From the NCBI GenBank assembly GCA_964384915.1, contig CAYLMA010000005.1:1-64000 (forward strand): DNA of 64,000 nucleotides, given 5' to 3'. The notes under the pieces are model-generated. The model did not search any database. It had not been told where the DNA came from and worked only from the letters and a program-made list of their open reading frames with translations. This DNA comes from Sulfurimicrobium sp964384915. Its GTDB lineage: Bacteria; Pseudomonadota; Gammaproteobacteria; Burkholderiales; Sulfuricellaceae. How positions within the stretch are numbered: the first letter of the stretch is position 1; every line of letters starts with the position of its first letter. Position numbers and translations under genes: made by a program. This document shows, one piece after another, positions 22,464 to 32,371 of this stretch.

Positions 22464-23568
22464 ATGGAAGCCGAACAACTTAACGCCATCGAAAACCATC
22501 TGGCTGACCTGATGAAGCGCAGCCAGGACCTTCGGGGGTATCTTTGACTACGAGGTCAAACAGGAACGCCTGACCGAAGTCGTCCAGCTGCTGGAAGACC
22601 CGGCCGTCTGGAACGATGCCAAGCGCGCCCAGGAACTGGGCAAGGAGCGGCGCGAACTGGAAAACGTGGTCGACACCCTGACCCGCCTCGACCAGTCGCT
22701 GCGCGATTCGCGCGAGCTGTTCGACATGGCGCGCGAGGAAGGCGACGACGAATCCCTGGCCAGCATCGAGAGCGATGCCGGCGAGCTGGAAAAAATCGTC
22801 GGGGGCATGGAATTCCGCCGCATGTTCTCCCACCCCATGGACCCCAACAACTGCTTCCTCGACATCCAGGCCGGCTCCGGCGGCACCGAGGCGCAGGACT
22901 GGGCTTCCATGCTGCTGCGCATGTACGTGCGCTACTGCGAGCGCAAAGGCTTCAAGACCGAAGTGCTGGAAGAATCCGAGGGCGAGGTCGCCGGCATCAA
23001 AAGCGTCTCGCTCAAGATCAGCGGCGACTACGCCTTCGGCTATCTGCGTTCGGAATCCGGCGTGCACCGTCTGGTGCGCAAATCGCCTTTCGATTCCGGC
23101 AACCGCCGCCATACCTCATTCTCCAGCGTATTCGTCTATCCCGAGGTGGACGAATCGATCGAAGTGGAAATCAACCCGGCCGATCTGCGCGTGGATACCT
23201 ATCGCGCTTCCGGCGCCGGCGGACAGCACATCAACAAGACCGATTCGGCGATCCGCATCACCCACCTGCCCACCAACATCGTGGTGCAGTGCCAGAACGA
23301 CCGTTCGCAGCACCGCAACCGGGCCGAAGCCATGGCCATGCTGAAGGCGCGCCTGTACGAACTGGAGCTCAGGAAGCGCAACGAAGAAAAGCAGGCCATG
23401 GAAGACTCCAAGACCGACATCGGTTGGGGCCACCAGATCCGCTCCTACGTGCTCGACCAATCGCGCATCAAGGATCTTCGCACCAACTACGAAGTCGGCA
23501 ACACCCAGGGAGTACTGGATGGCGATCTCGACGGCTTCATCGAAGCAAGCTTAAAACAAGGGGTTTAA
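22464..23568 (+). CDS. prfB: Peptide chain release factor 2 (programmed +1 frameshift)
   Basis: 367 aa made by joining 22464-22544 to 22546-23568. The first 27 codons end at CTT TGA C inside CGGGGGTATCTTTGAC, the classical RF2 autoregulatory site: when RF2 is scarce the ribosome slips +1 past the UGA. After the slip the product continues DYEVKQERLTEVVQLLED. The SPF motif (KSPFDSGNRRHTSFSS) and the catalytic GGQ (GAGGQHINKTDSA) are present. RF2 terminates at UGA and UAA. lysS follows directly, as in E. coli. Confidence 0.97.
22534..22548 (+). promoter_or_regulatory. RF2 recoding site
   Basis: An internal Shine-Dalgarno-like GGGGG, then TAT CTT TGA C. All elements of the conserved prfB frameshift signal are present at the expected 3-nt spacing. 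Confidence 0.95.
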
Positions 23569-23572
23569 ACGC

Positions 23573-25075
<1,503 letters not shown>

Positions 25076-25132
25076 ACCGGATGCTTTTGGAATAGAATGG
25101 ATTCTCTTCACGACCACAAAGGAGATTCGATC

Positions 25133-25603
25133 ATGACGACTTCCCTGCTCCGCCTTGCCCGGCTTGCCGTGACCGCCGTGGCCCTCTTCGGCCTGGGCGC
25201 CAACATTCCGGCCGTGGGTGCCGAAACCACGACCACCAAGTCGACAAGCAAATCCGGCAAGGAAAAAATCTGCGAGAACTGCGGCACGGTCAGCGACATC
25301 CGGACGCTTGAAAAAGAAGGCGAAGGCACGGGCCTGGGCGCGGTTGCAGGCGGCGTCGTGGGCGGCCTGCTCGGCCACCAGGTCGGCGGCGGCACGGGCA
25401 AGGATCTCGCCACCATTGCCGGCGTGGCGGGCGGCGCTTTCGCGGGCCACCAGGTCGAGAAAAAAGTCAAAAAGAGCAAGAGCTATGAGGTCAGCGTCAG
25501 GATGGACAACGGCCAGACGGAAATCATGCCTTTTGCGGAGCAACCACCTCTCGCGGTGGGCGACAAGGTCAGAATTGTCGATGGAATCCTGCAAAGGCGC
25601 TAA
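25133..25603 (+). CDS. Glycine-zipper 2TM domain protein
   Basis: 156 aa. A signal peptide (LARLAVTAVALFGLGANIPA) is followed by a segment with CENCG and the glycine zipper GLGAVAGGVVGGLLGHQVGG...GVAGGAFAGHQVEKKVKK, as in Rickettsia 17-kDa antigen-like surface proteins. The C-terminal 50 residues form a small beta domain (YEVSVRMDNGQTEIMPFAEQ). ATG at 25133 with AAAGGAG 8 nt upstream. Probably outer-membrane or periplasmic. It lies 24 nt before copA, but co-function is not implied. Confidence 0.85.
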   Translation: MTTSLLRLARLAVTAVALFGLGANIPAVGAETTTTKSTSKSGKEKICENCGTVSDIRTLEKEGEGTGLGAVAGGVVGGLLGHQVGGGTGKDLATIAGVAGGAFAGHQVEKKVKKSKSYEVSVRMDNGQTEIMPFAEQPPLAVGDKVRIVDGILQRR

Positions 25604-25627
25604 GCCCTTCCCACCGGGGCGGCTCGC

Positions 25628-27994
25628 ATGAAACACATCGAGCTGCCCATCGCGGGCATGACCTGCGCAGCCTGTTCCACCCGGCTGGAGAAGAATCTCA
25701 ACAAAATCCCCGGCGTCACCGCCGTGGTGAATCTTGCGGCTGAAAAAGCGCGCATCGAATACGACGAAAACCTGAACACCCCGGCGGATTTCGTCGCAGC
25801 CATCGCAAAATCCGGCTTCTCGGTAGCGCTCAAATCCACTGAATTGCAGATCACCGGCATGACCTGCGCCGCGTGCGCCACACGCATCGAGAAAGTCCTG
25901 AACCAGCTCGACGGCGTGGAGGCCATGGTCAACTTCGCCACGGAAAAGGCCCATATCCGCTACCAGCCGGCCCAGACAAACCTCGCCAGCCTGACTGATG
26001 CGGTGCGCAGGGCCGGATATAACGCCTACGAAATCGCCGGCACCAGCCGCGCCGCGGAAAAGGCACGCAAGGAAGCGCAATTCCAGGCCGAGCGCCGCAT
26101 GTTCTGGATCGCCGCCGCGCTGACCCTCCCGCTCATCGCCCAGATGCCCTTCATGCTGTGGAATGCGCACGCAGATATTTTGCCGGGCTGGCTACAATTT
26201 GCTCTGGCCACACCGGTGCAGTTCTGGGCCGGGAAGCGCTTTTATGTCGGCGCCTGGCACGCATTGCGCGGCGGCGGCGCCAACATGGACGTGCTGGTGG
26301 CGCTCGGCACCAGCATGGCCTGGCTGTTCAGCGCCGTCGTCACCGTGTGGGACCTGCCGCAGCATGTCTATTTCGAAGCCGGCGCGGCGGTGATCACCCT
26401 GGTGCTCCTGGGCAAACTGCTGGAAGCCCGCGCCAAGGCCAAGACCTCCTCCGCCATTGAAGAACTGGTCAAGCTCCAGCCGCGCACGGCCTGGGTGGAA
26501 CGCGACGGCGTCATGGTGGAAGAGGAGATCGAGCGCGTTCAGGCAGGCGACATCTTCGTCGTGCGTGCTGGCGAGAACGTCCCGGTGGACGGCGAAGTCA
26601 TCGACGGCCGCTCCAGCGTGGTCGAAGCCATGCTCACGGGTGAGAGCATGCCCGTCGGCAAAACACCTGGCACCAAAGTCTATGCCGCCACGCAGAACCA
26701 GGAAGGCATGCTGCGCTGCCGCGCCACGGGCGTGGGCTCCCACACCCTGCTGGCCGGCATCATCCGCATGGTGGAGCAGGCCCAGGGTTCCAAGGCACCG
26801 ATCCAGCGCCTGGCGGACACCATATCCGGCATCTTCGTGCCGGCGGTCGTCACTATCAGCCTGGTGACTTTCGCGCTCTGGATGTGGCTGGGCGGCAGTT
26901 TCACCCTCGCGCTGGTCAACGCGGTCGCCGTACTGGTGATCGCCTGCCCCTGCGCCCTGGGCCTCGCCACGCCCACCGCCATCATGGTCGGCACCGGCAT
27001 CGGCGCCAGGATCGGCATCCTGGTGAAAAACGCCGCCGCGCTCGAACGGGCGGAAAAAATCCGCACCCTGGTGCTCGACAAGACCGGCACGCTGACCGAG
27101 GGCAAGCCCACGATCAGCGACATCCTGCCCATGGAGCCGCATTCAAGCCAGGAAGTGCTGCGCTTGTCCGCCGCGCTGGAACAGGGTTCGCAACACCCCT
27201 TGGCTCAAGCCATCCTGGCGCGGGCGAAAGCGGCCGGAATCGACCTCCCGGCCATCTCCCAATTCCAATCCATCCCGGGCAAAGGGGTGAGCGCTGAAAT
27301 CGAGGGCGCAAGCCATTACCTCGGCTCCCCTCTCTTCATCACCGAAAACGGCCTGACACCGGATGTGGAAATACTGGGCAAAATGCAGACCCAAGGCAAA
27401 ACAGTCGTCATCGTGGCGAACCGATCAGCCATTCTGGGCTACATCGCCATCGCCGACCCCTTGCGCGCCAGCTCGGCCCAGGCCGTCGCACGGCTGCAGA
27501 ATATGGGCATCGAGGTCATCATGCTTACGGGCGACAATCTCGCCACGGCCCAGGCCATCGCCCACGAGGCCGGGATCGAGCGCTTCCACGCCGAAGTGCT
27601 GCCCCAGCACAAGGCGGAGGAAATCCAGAAAATCAAGGCGCAAGGCAACGTGGTCGGCATGGTGGGAGACGGCATCAATGACGCCCCCGCGCTCGCCGCG
27701 GCGGATGTCAGCTTCGCCATCGGCGCAGGCTCGGACGTGGCGATCGAGGCGGCGGACATCACCCTGATGCGCAACGACCTGAACGGCGTGGCCGATGCCA
27801 TCAGCCTGTCGCGCGCCACCCTGGGCAAAATCCGCCAGAACCTGTTCTTCGCCTTCATCTACAACGTGCTGGGCATCCCCCTGGCCGCATTCGGCATGCT
27901 CAGTCCGGTGATTGCCGGTGCAGCCATGGCCATGAGTTCGGTTTCGGTGGTGAGTAATTCGTTGCTGCTGAAGAAATGGAAGAACATACGCTAG
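25628..27994 (+). CDS. copA: Copper-translocating P1B-type ATPase
   Basis: 788 aa. Two N-terminal heavy-metal-binding domains each carry GMTCAAC. Then come eight membrane segments with the Cu+ motif CPCALGL, the phosphorylation site DKTGTLTEGKP, the actuator TGES, an HP motif (QHPLAQAI) and GDGINDAPALAAADV. It exports Cu+ from the cytoplasm. No CueR/CopY-type regulator is next to it. A copper chaperone follows 74 nt downstream. Start ATG has GGGGCGG upstream, rather than a typical Shine-Dalgarno. Confidence 0.95.
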   Translation: MKHIELPIAGMTCAACSTRLEKNLNKIPGVTAVVNLAAEKARIEYDENLNTPADFVAAIAKSGFSVALKSTELQITGMTCAACATRIEKVLNQLDGVEAMVNFATEKAHIRYQPAQTNLASLTDAVRRAGYNAYEIAGTSRAAEKARKEAQFQAERRMFWIAAALTLPLIAQMPFMLWNAHADILPGWLQFALATPVQFWAGKRFYVGAWHALRGGGANMDVLVALGTSMAWLFSAVVTVWDLPQHVYFEAGAAVITLVLLGKLLEARAKAKTSSAIEELVKLQPRTAWVERDGVMVEEEIERVQAGDIFVVRAGENVPVDGEVIDGRSSVVEAMLTGESMPVGKTPGTKVYAATQNQEGMLRCRATGVGSHTLLAGIIRMVEQAQGSKAPIQRLADTISGIFVPAVVTISLVTFALWMWLGGSFTLALVNAVAVLVIACPCALGLATPTAIMVGTGIGARIGILVKNAAALERAEKIRTLVLDKTGTLTEGKPTISDILPMEPHSSQEVLRLSAALEQGSQHPLAQAILARAKAAGIDLPAISQFQSIPGKGVSAEIEGASHYLGSPLFITENGLTPDVEILGKMQTQGKTVVIVANRSAILGYIAIADPLRASSAQAVARLQNMGIEVIMLTGDNLATAQAIAHEAGIERFHAEVLPQHKAEEIQKIKAQGNVVGMVGDGINDAPALAAADVSFAIGAGSDVAIEAADITLMRNDLNGVADAISLSRATLGKIRQNLFFAFIYNVLGIPLAAFGMLSPVIAGAAMAMSSVSVVSNSLLLKKWKNIR

Positions 27995-28068
27995 GTGGAC
28001 CAGCTTTGCTTGCTGTCAAGAATTAGCCGATATCCGTTATCATCGCGATATCATCAAGGAGATCACAA

Positions 28069-28278
28069 ATGGAAAAAATCATTTTCGTTGTCAAGGGCAT
28101 GACCTGCATGGGCTGCGTGGGTAGCGTGAAGAATGTTCTGGAGCCGATTCCCGGCGTGAGCAGCGTGGAAATCAGCCTGGAAAACGGCCAGGTGGCCATC
28201 AGCTACGATGCGGAAAAAAGTGGCGTGGAGCAGCTCAGGAATGCGATCAACGATGCCGGCTACGAGGTTGCCGGCTGA
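28069..28278 (+). CDS. copZ: Copper chaperone (HMA domain)
   Basis: 69 aa, a single heavy-metal-associated domain with the metal site GMTCMGCVGSVKN. The canonical fold is complete (VKGMTC...VSSVEISLENGQVAI...AINDAGYEV). It would deliver Cu+ to CopA just upstream. AAGGAGA lies 8 nt before the ATG. Upstream, GATATCCG...CGATATC forms an imperfect dyad that may be regulatory. Confidence 0.9.
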   Translation: MEKIIFVVKGMTCMGCVGSVKNVLEPIPGVSSVEISLENGQVAISYDAEKSGVEQLRNAINDAGYEVAG

Positions 28279-28342
28279 TCACTGCAATGCAAAAGAGCGC
28301 TAGAAGCAAACCCATCATCACAATACAGACTTAGCGAGCGCA

Positions 28343-28891
28343 ATGTTCTCCTTCCTTAGCAAGGACAAGCCGTCGAGAATCGACAAACGCACCCTGAAGA
28401 CAATCAACGACGAAGTCATTCTTTTTCTTCAGGCGCGCGATGTTCAATCCTTCAAGGTCTATACCCTCGACTATGAGAATAATCCGGTAGTGCTGATTCA
28501 GGCGGTGCCCCAGAAAAAGCTGCGCTTTTCGAATATCCTGGAAATCCAGATCAAACGCCACTTAAGGGAGAAACTGGGGTTCCAGGTTCCCGCCGTCTTC
28601 TGGCGCTTCAAGACTGACAGCAGCGAAAAGCCCGGTCCGGAACAGGCGGATTATGAGTTCGAAGAAAGGCCTGAATACCCGCAGGACATGCCAACTGGAG
28701 ATCCGACCCACACCACGCCCAATGGCGCTATCGAGGCGGAAGCAAAAACCGCCGAAATATCAGACATTCAAAATGAGCACTACGATGTGCGTCACCTCGC
28801 CCGAAAAGGCATGGAAGTAGAGGAAATTTCCATGGGCGAGTTTGACGAATTTCTCAAGGGCACATCCACCGTAACCCCCGGCCGGCAGTAA
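28343..28891 (+). CDS. Hypothetical protein (182 aa)
   Basis: No recognised domain. Residues 1-90 look folded (TINDEVILFLQARDVQSFKV, RFSNILEIQIKRHLREKLGF). The rest is acidic and probably disordered (EFEERPEYPQDMPTGDPTHT). No signal peptide or membrane segment. There is no clear Shine-Dalgarno before the ATG at 28343. Confidence 0.65.
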   Translation: MFSFLSKDKPSRIDKRTLKTINDEVILFLQARDVQSFKVYTLDYENNPVVLIQAVPQKKLRFSNILEIQIKRHLREKLGFQVPAVFWRFKTDSSEKPGPEQADYEFEERPEYPQDMPTGDPTHTTPNGAIEAEAKTAEISDIQNEHYDVRHLARKGMEVEEISMGEFDEFLKGTSTVTPGRQ

Positions 28892-28905
28892 ACGGCAGTT
28901 GCGGT

Positions 28906-29250
28906 TTACATGTTCAGCATGCGATTAATTTCGGTTTCGGCTTCTATCCAGTCCTGGATTTCGTTTTCAGGTGAGAAGCCACGACGTTCCGCCTTGTAGT
29001 AAGCCGCCTCGCAAATCATCATGTAGCGTTGTTCCGGCGATACGTTCTTGAGGCTTTTTGGCTTGACGGCTCGGCTTGCCGCTGGTTTTGCAGGCGTTGC
29101 TTTCGTGGTTGCCGTTTTAGGCGCGACCTTGGGCGCTGCGGCCTTGGCGGGCTTCGCTGCAGTTGCTTGCTTGGCTACTTTTACGGCTTCAGTCTTGGCG
29201 CTCGAAGCGGCGGTTTTTTTCGTTTTAGTTTCAGTTTTAGCTTCAGCCAT
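28906..29250 (-). CDS. DUF2934 protein with histone H1-like tail
   Basis: 114 aa from ATG 29248-29250, chosen because GGAG lies 8 nt upstream. Residues 1-65 are almost only A, K, T, P and V (AAKPAKAAAPKVAPKTATTK), like histone H1 or AlgP-type DNA-binding tails. The C-terminal 45 residues carry the DUF2934 motif (ICEAAYYKAERRGFSPENEI, then DWIEAETEI). A nucleoid-binding role is possible from the tail, but is inference. Confidence 0.8.
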   Translation of the reverse strand: MAEAKTETKTKKTAASSAKTEAVKVAKQATAAKPAKAAAPKVAPKTATTKATPAKPAASRAVKPKSLKNVSPEQRYMMICEAAYYKAERRGFSPENEIQDWIEAETEINRMLNM

Positions 29251-29536
29251 GGTATTCACTCCAAAATATTGAATTGTGCATAAGATTTATTGCCGCCACA
29301 TGACTGATTTGGATCATGAAAAACATTTTCCAGAAATCAGCCGTACAAATCATGCAATTTACGTTCCAGCTATGGAAATCATGCCATAAGTATAAACGAA
29401 CAGCAGACCACAGAGCACGCCTGCCCGTGTACTGGAGATCCTTTTGTTGTGGCTGCTGATATTCCCCTCACGCCGCAAAAATGTCAAGCCATGCCCCAGA
29501 TATGTTCATAGACTGGTGCACTCGCACCACTTTGCA
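29251..29536. other. Intergenic stretch without a gene
   Basis: 286 nt, AT-rich at the left. No plausible coding frame, tRNA or clear terminator is seen. It should hold the promoter of the DUF2934 gene and the downstream end of the DUF2782 gene. Confidence 0.6.
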
Positions 29537-29848
29537 TCATTGGATGATTTTCTCCAGCGAACCATCCGGCATGATGCGATAACGTTCGCCGACAACCCGC
29601 TGATTCTGGATATAGCGCTGCACCTGGATCTCAGCTCCCTGTTTCAAGTAGCGAATTTCAAAATATTGGTAATTCTTGAAAACCTCCTCGATGTTAAGCT
29701 CCGGGCCTGGCTGCCAGGGTTTTTGCTCAGGGTCGAAGTGTTCGAAATAATGGGGCGTATCCGGACCATATGACAACTCTGCCGACGCCGCATTCATAGT
29801 CATCAAGGCAACGCAGCAAGCCAGAGCCGCGGCTGCAAAATGCTTCAC
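29537..29848 (-). CDS. DUF2782 periplasmic protein
   Basis: 103 aa. A signal peptide (MKHFAAAALACCVALMTMNA, cleaved near ASA-EL) is followed by a small conserved domain (VFKNYQYFEIRYLKQGAEIQ, then VVGERYRIMPDGSLEKI) that I associate with DUF2782. Start GTG at 29846-29848 overlaps the tldD stop codon as GTGA. Function unknown. Confidence 0.75.
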   Translation of the reverse strand: MKHFAAAALACCVALMTMNAASAELSYGPDTPHYFEHFDPEQKPWQPGPELNIEEVFKNYQYFEIRYLKQGAEIQVQRYIQNQRVVGERYRIMPDGSLEKIIQ

Positions 29849-31311
29849 GCCGTGCCTCCGACGGTTAAACCGTCGACCCGCAGCGTCGGCTGCCCGACGC
29901 CGACCGGTACGCTCTGGCCTTCCTTGCCACAGGTGCCTACACCAGGGTCCAGCTTCATGTCGTTGCCAATCATCGACACACGGGTCAGGACATCCGGGCC
30001 ATTTCCGATGAGGGTGGCGCCTTTCACCGGATACGAGATTTTGCCGTCCTCGATCATGTAGGCCTCGGCGGCAGAAAAGACGAACTTTCCGCTGGTGATA
30101 TCCACCTGCCCACCGCCAAAATTGGCTGCATACAGGCCGTGTTTGACCGAGGCGATAATCTCCTGCGGGTCCTTGTCGCCATTGAGCATGTAGGTGTTAG
30201 TCATACGCGGCATGGGGATATGCGCAAAGGATTCGCGCCGCGCATTGCCGGTCGGTGCGACGCCCATCAGGCGCGCGTTGAGCGAATCCTGCAGATAACC
30301 TTTGAGAATGCCGTTTTCAATCAGCACCGTGCACTGGGTCGGGTTGCCCTCGTCATCCACGTTAAGGGAGCCGCGGCGCCGTGCCAGGGTTCCATCGTCG
30401 ACTACCGTCACGCCATCTGCGGCCACCCGTTCGCCAACTCGTCCGCTGAAAGCCGAACTGCCCTTGCGGTTGAAATCGCCTTCCAGGCCATGGCCTATGG
30501 CTTCGTGCAGCAGGATGCCCGGCCAGCCCGCGCCCAGCACCACGGTCATTGAGCCTGCCGGCGCCGGGCGGGCATCCAGGTTGATCAGCGCTTGATGCAC
30601 AGCTTCCTTCGCATAATGCTCCAGCATTTCGTCGCTGAAATAGGCGTAATCAAAGCGCCCGCCGCCGCCGGCACTTCCCTGCTCGCGGCGCCCGTCATGC
30701 TCCGCGATCACTTGCAGGGACAGGCGCACCAGAGGCCGCACATCAGCCGCCATCAAACCGTCGTTGCGGGCCACCATGACCACCTCATACTCCCCGGCCA
30801 GTCCGGCCATCACCTGGGTGATGCGCGGGTCCAGCGAACGGGCGATGCGTTCAAGTTTCTCCAGCAGTTTTACCTTCTGCACATCGCTCAGGCTGGCGAT
30901 GGGGTCATGCGGCAAATACAAGCCATGGGCATTAGCGCGCCTCATCGCATGGACACGCCCTTCCCCGCCCTGCCGGGCAATGGCGCGCGTGGTTTCGGCA
31001 GCCTGGGTCAGGGCCGGCAAACTGATTTCGTCGGAGTAGGCAAAAGCCGTTTTCTCGCCGCTCACCACACGCACCCCGACACCCTGGCCAATATCAAAAC
31101 TGCCTGACTTCACCTGCCCCTCTTCCAGGCTCCAGCTTTCCGCGCGGCTGTACTGAAAATACAGATCTGCATAGTCGGCCTGATGCGTCATGATCTGGCC
31201 GAAGACTTGTTGCAGCCTGGCCTCATCCAGATGATAAGGTTTGAGGAGCGTGCTTTCGGCGGTGGCAAACAGGGTGCCGGGTTCGATTTGGGGCTGAGCT
31301 TGGACTGTCAT
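29845..31311 (-). CDS. tldD: Metalloprotease TldD
   Basis: 488 aa. The zinc-binding HEAIGHGLEGDFNRKG (HExxxH) and the conserved LEEGQVKSGSFDIGQGVGVR and TYMLNGD segments identify TldD. With TldE/PmbA it forms a protease that trims peptides such as microcin precursors and CcdA. No tldE is in this window. Start ATG 31309-31311. Overlaps the DUF2782 gene by 4 nt. Confidence 0.95.
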   Translation of the reverse strand: MTVQAQPQIEPGTLFATAESTLLKPYHLDEARLQQVFGQIMTHQADYADLYFQYSRAESWSLEEGQVKSGSFDIGQGVGVRVVSGEKTAFAYSDEISLPALTQAAETTRAIARQGGEGRVHAMRRANAHGLYLPHDPIASLSDVQKVKLLEKLERIARSLDPRITQVMAGLAGEYEVVMVARNDGLMAADVRPLVRLSLQVIAEHDGRREQGSAGGGGRFDYAYFSDEMLEHYAKEAVHQALINLDARPAPAGSMTVVLGAGWPGILLHEAIGHGLEGDFNRKGSSAFSGRVGERVAADGVTVVDDGTLARRRGSLNVDDEGNPTQCTVLIENGILKGYLQDSLNARLMGVAPTGNARRESFAHIPMPRMTNTYMLNGDKDPQEIIASVKHGLYAANFGGGQVDITSGKFVFSAAEAYMIEDGKISYPVKGATLIGNGPDVLTRVSMIGNDMKLDPGVGTCGKEGQSVPVGVGQPTLRVDGLTVGGTA

Positions 31312-31333
31312 TTATGAATAATCTCTGAATGGT

Positions 31334-31360
31334 AATGGGGAATGGGGAATGGGGAATGGG
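31334..31360. repeat. Short tandem GGGGAAT repeat
   Basis: ATGGGGA-type 7-mers repeat three to four times between tldD and the amidase gene, a slippage-prone tract. Confidence 0.6.
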
Positions 31361-31408
31361 CCGCCTTGCTGGTTTTCAGCACCCATTACGCTTCTCCCAT
31401 CACCGCTT

Positions 31409-32293
31409 TCAACACTGGTGGATGGTGCGGTGTTGTAGCGCAGGCAAGCTGGCGCGCAGGCTGGCCTGGTAGCCGCGATTGACGCTCGCGATCACGACAC
31501 CGGAGCCTCGTGGCAGCCGGTCGAGAATCACGCCCCAAGGATCGACGATCATGCTGTTACCGTGCGTCTCGCGCCCGGACAGATGGTATCCGCCCTGGGC
31601 CGGCGCCACGACATAGGCCAGGTTCTCGATCGCGCGGGCGCGCACCAGGGTTTCCCAATGCGCCTTGCCGGTGGTGTCGGTAAAAGCGGAAGGCACCACG
31701 ATCACATCCACGTCCTTCATGGCGCGATATAGCTCGGGGAAACGCAGGTCGTAGCAGACGGACAAACCAAGGCGGCCATAGGGCGTCTCCAGCACCACAA
31801 CCTGGTCGCCGGCCTCAATGGTTTCCTCTTCGCGGTAATGCTCGTTGCCCAGATCGAGGCCGAACAGGTGAATCTTGTCGTAACGTGCGGCAAGTTTGCC
31901 CTTGTCGTCATAAACCAGGCAACTGTTGCGCACTTTACCAGGAACCGAAGCTTCGAGCGGCACTGAGCCGCCCACCAGCCAGACCTTGTGTTTCTTTGCC
32001 TGGGCGCTGAGAAATTTCTGGATTGGCCCCTTGCCTTCGGTTTCACGCGCGGCAACCTTGTCCGTTTCTTTCAGACCCATGATGCAAAAATACTCAGGCA
32101 GGGCCACCAGCTTTGCACCCTGGCTTGCGGCCGTGGCAATCAGGCGCTCGGCTTCGGCCAGATTGGCGGACACATTCGGCCCGGAAGCCATCTGGATCGC
32201 GGCAATCCTGCAAGTGCCGGGCGACGGTGCCGTTTTCAGCACGGTGGTGCGCGCCTTGGGTTTGGCGAAACTGGATTTTGCCTTGCTGGTCAT
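31409..32293 (-). CDS. Carbon-nitrogen hydrolase (Nit1 / nitrilase family)
   Basis: 294 aa. The catalytic triad is in place: E in LVALPEYFCIM, K in YDKIHLFGLDLG, C in LSVCYDLRFPELYR. Bacterial members of this branch next to tldD/yhdP are deaminated-glutathione amidases (metabolite repair); I infer the same here. About 30 basic residues precede the domain. GGGGA lies before the ATG. Transcribed with tldD and the upstream YhdP gene. Confidence 0.88.
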   Translation of the reverse strand: MTSKAKSSFAKPKARTTVLKTAPSPGTCRIAAIQMASGPNVSANLAEAERLIATAASQGAKLVALPEYFCIMGLKETDKVAARETEGKGPIQKFLSAQAKKHKVWLVGGSVPLEASVPGKVRNSCLVYDDKGKLAARYDKIHLFGLDLGNEHYREEETIEAGDQVVVLETPYGRLGLSVCYDLRFPELYRAMKDVDVIVVPSAFTDTTGKAHWETLVRARAIENLAYVVAPAQGGYHLSGRETHGNSMIVDPWGVILDRLPRGSGVVIASVNRGYQASLRASLPALQHRTIHQC

Positions 32294-32371
32294 GGATTCC
32301 CCTTGATTTCTGATTGACTCGCATTCTGTTCCAAAATGCTGCTGGAAAACATAAAATTCAAGCGTAGAAGG

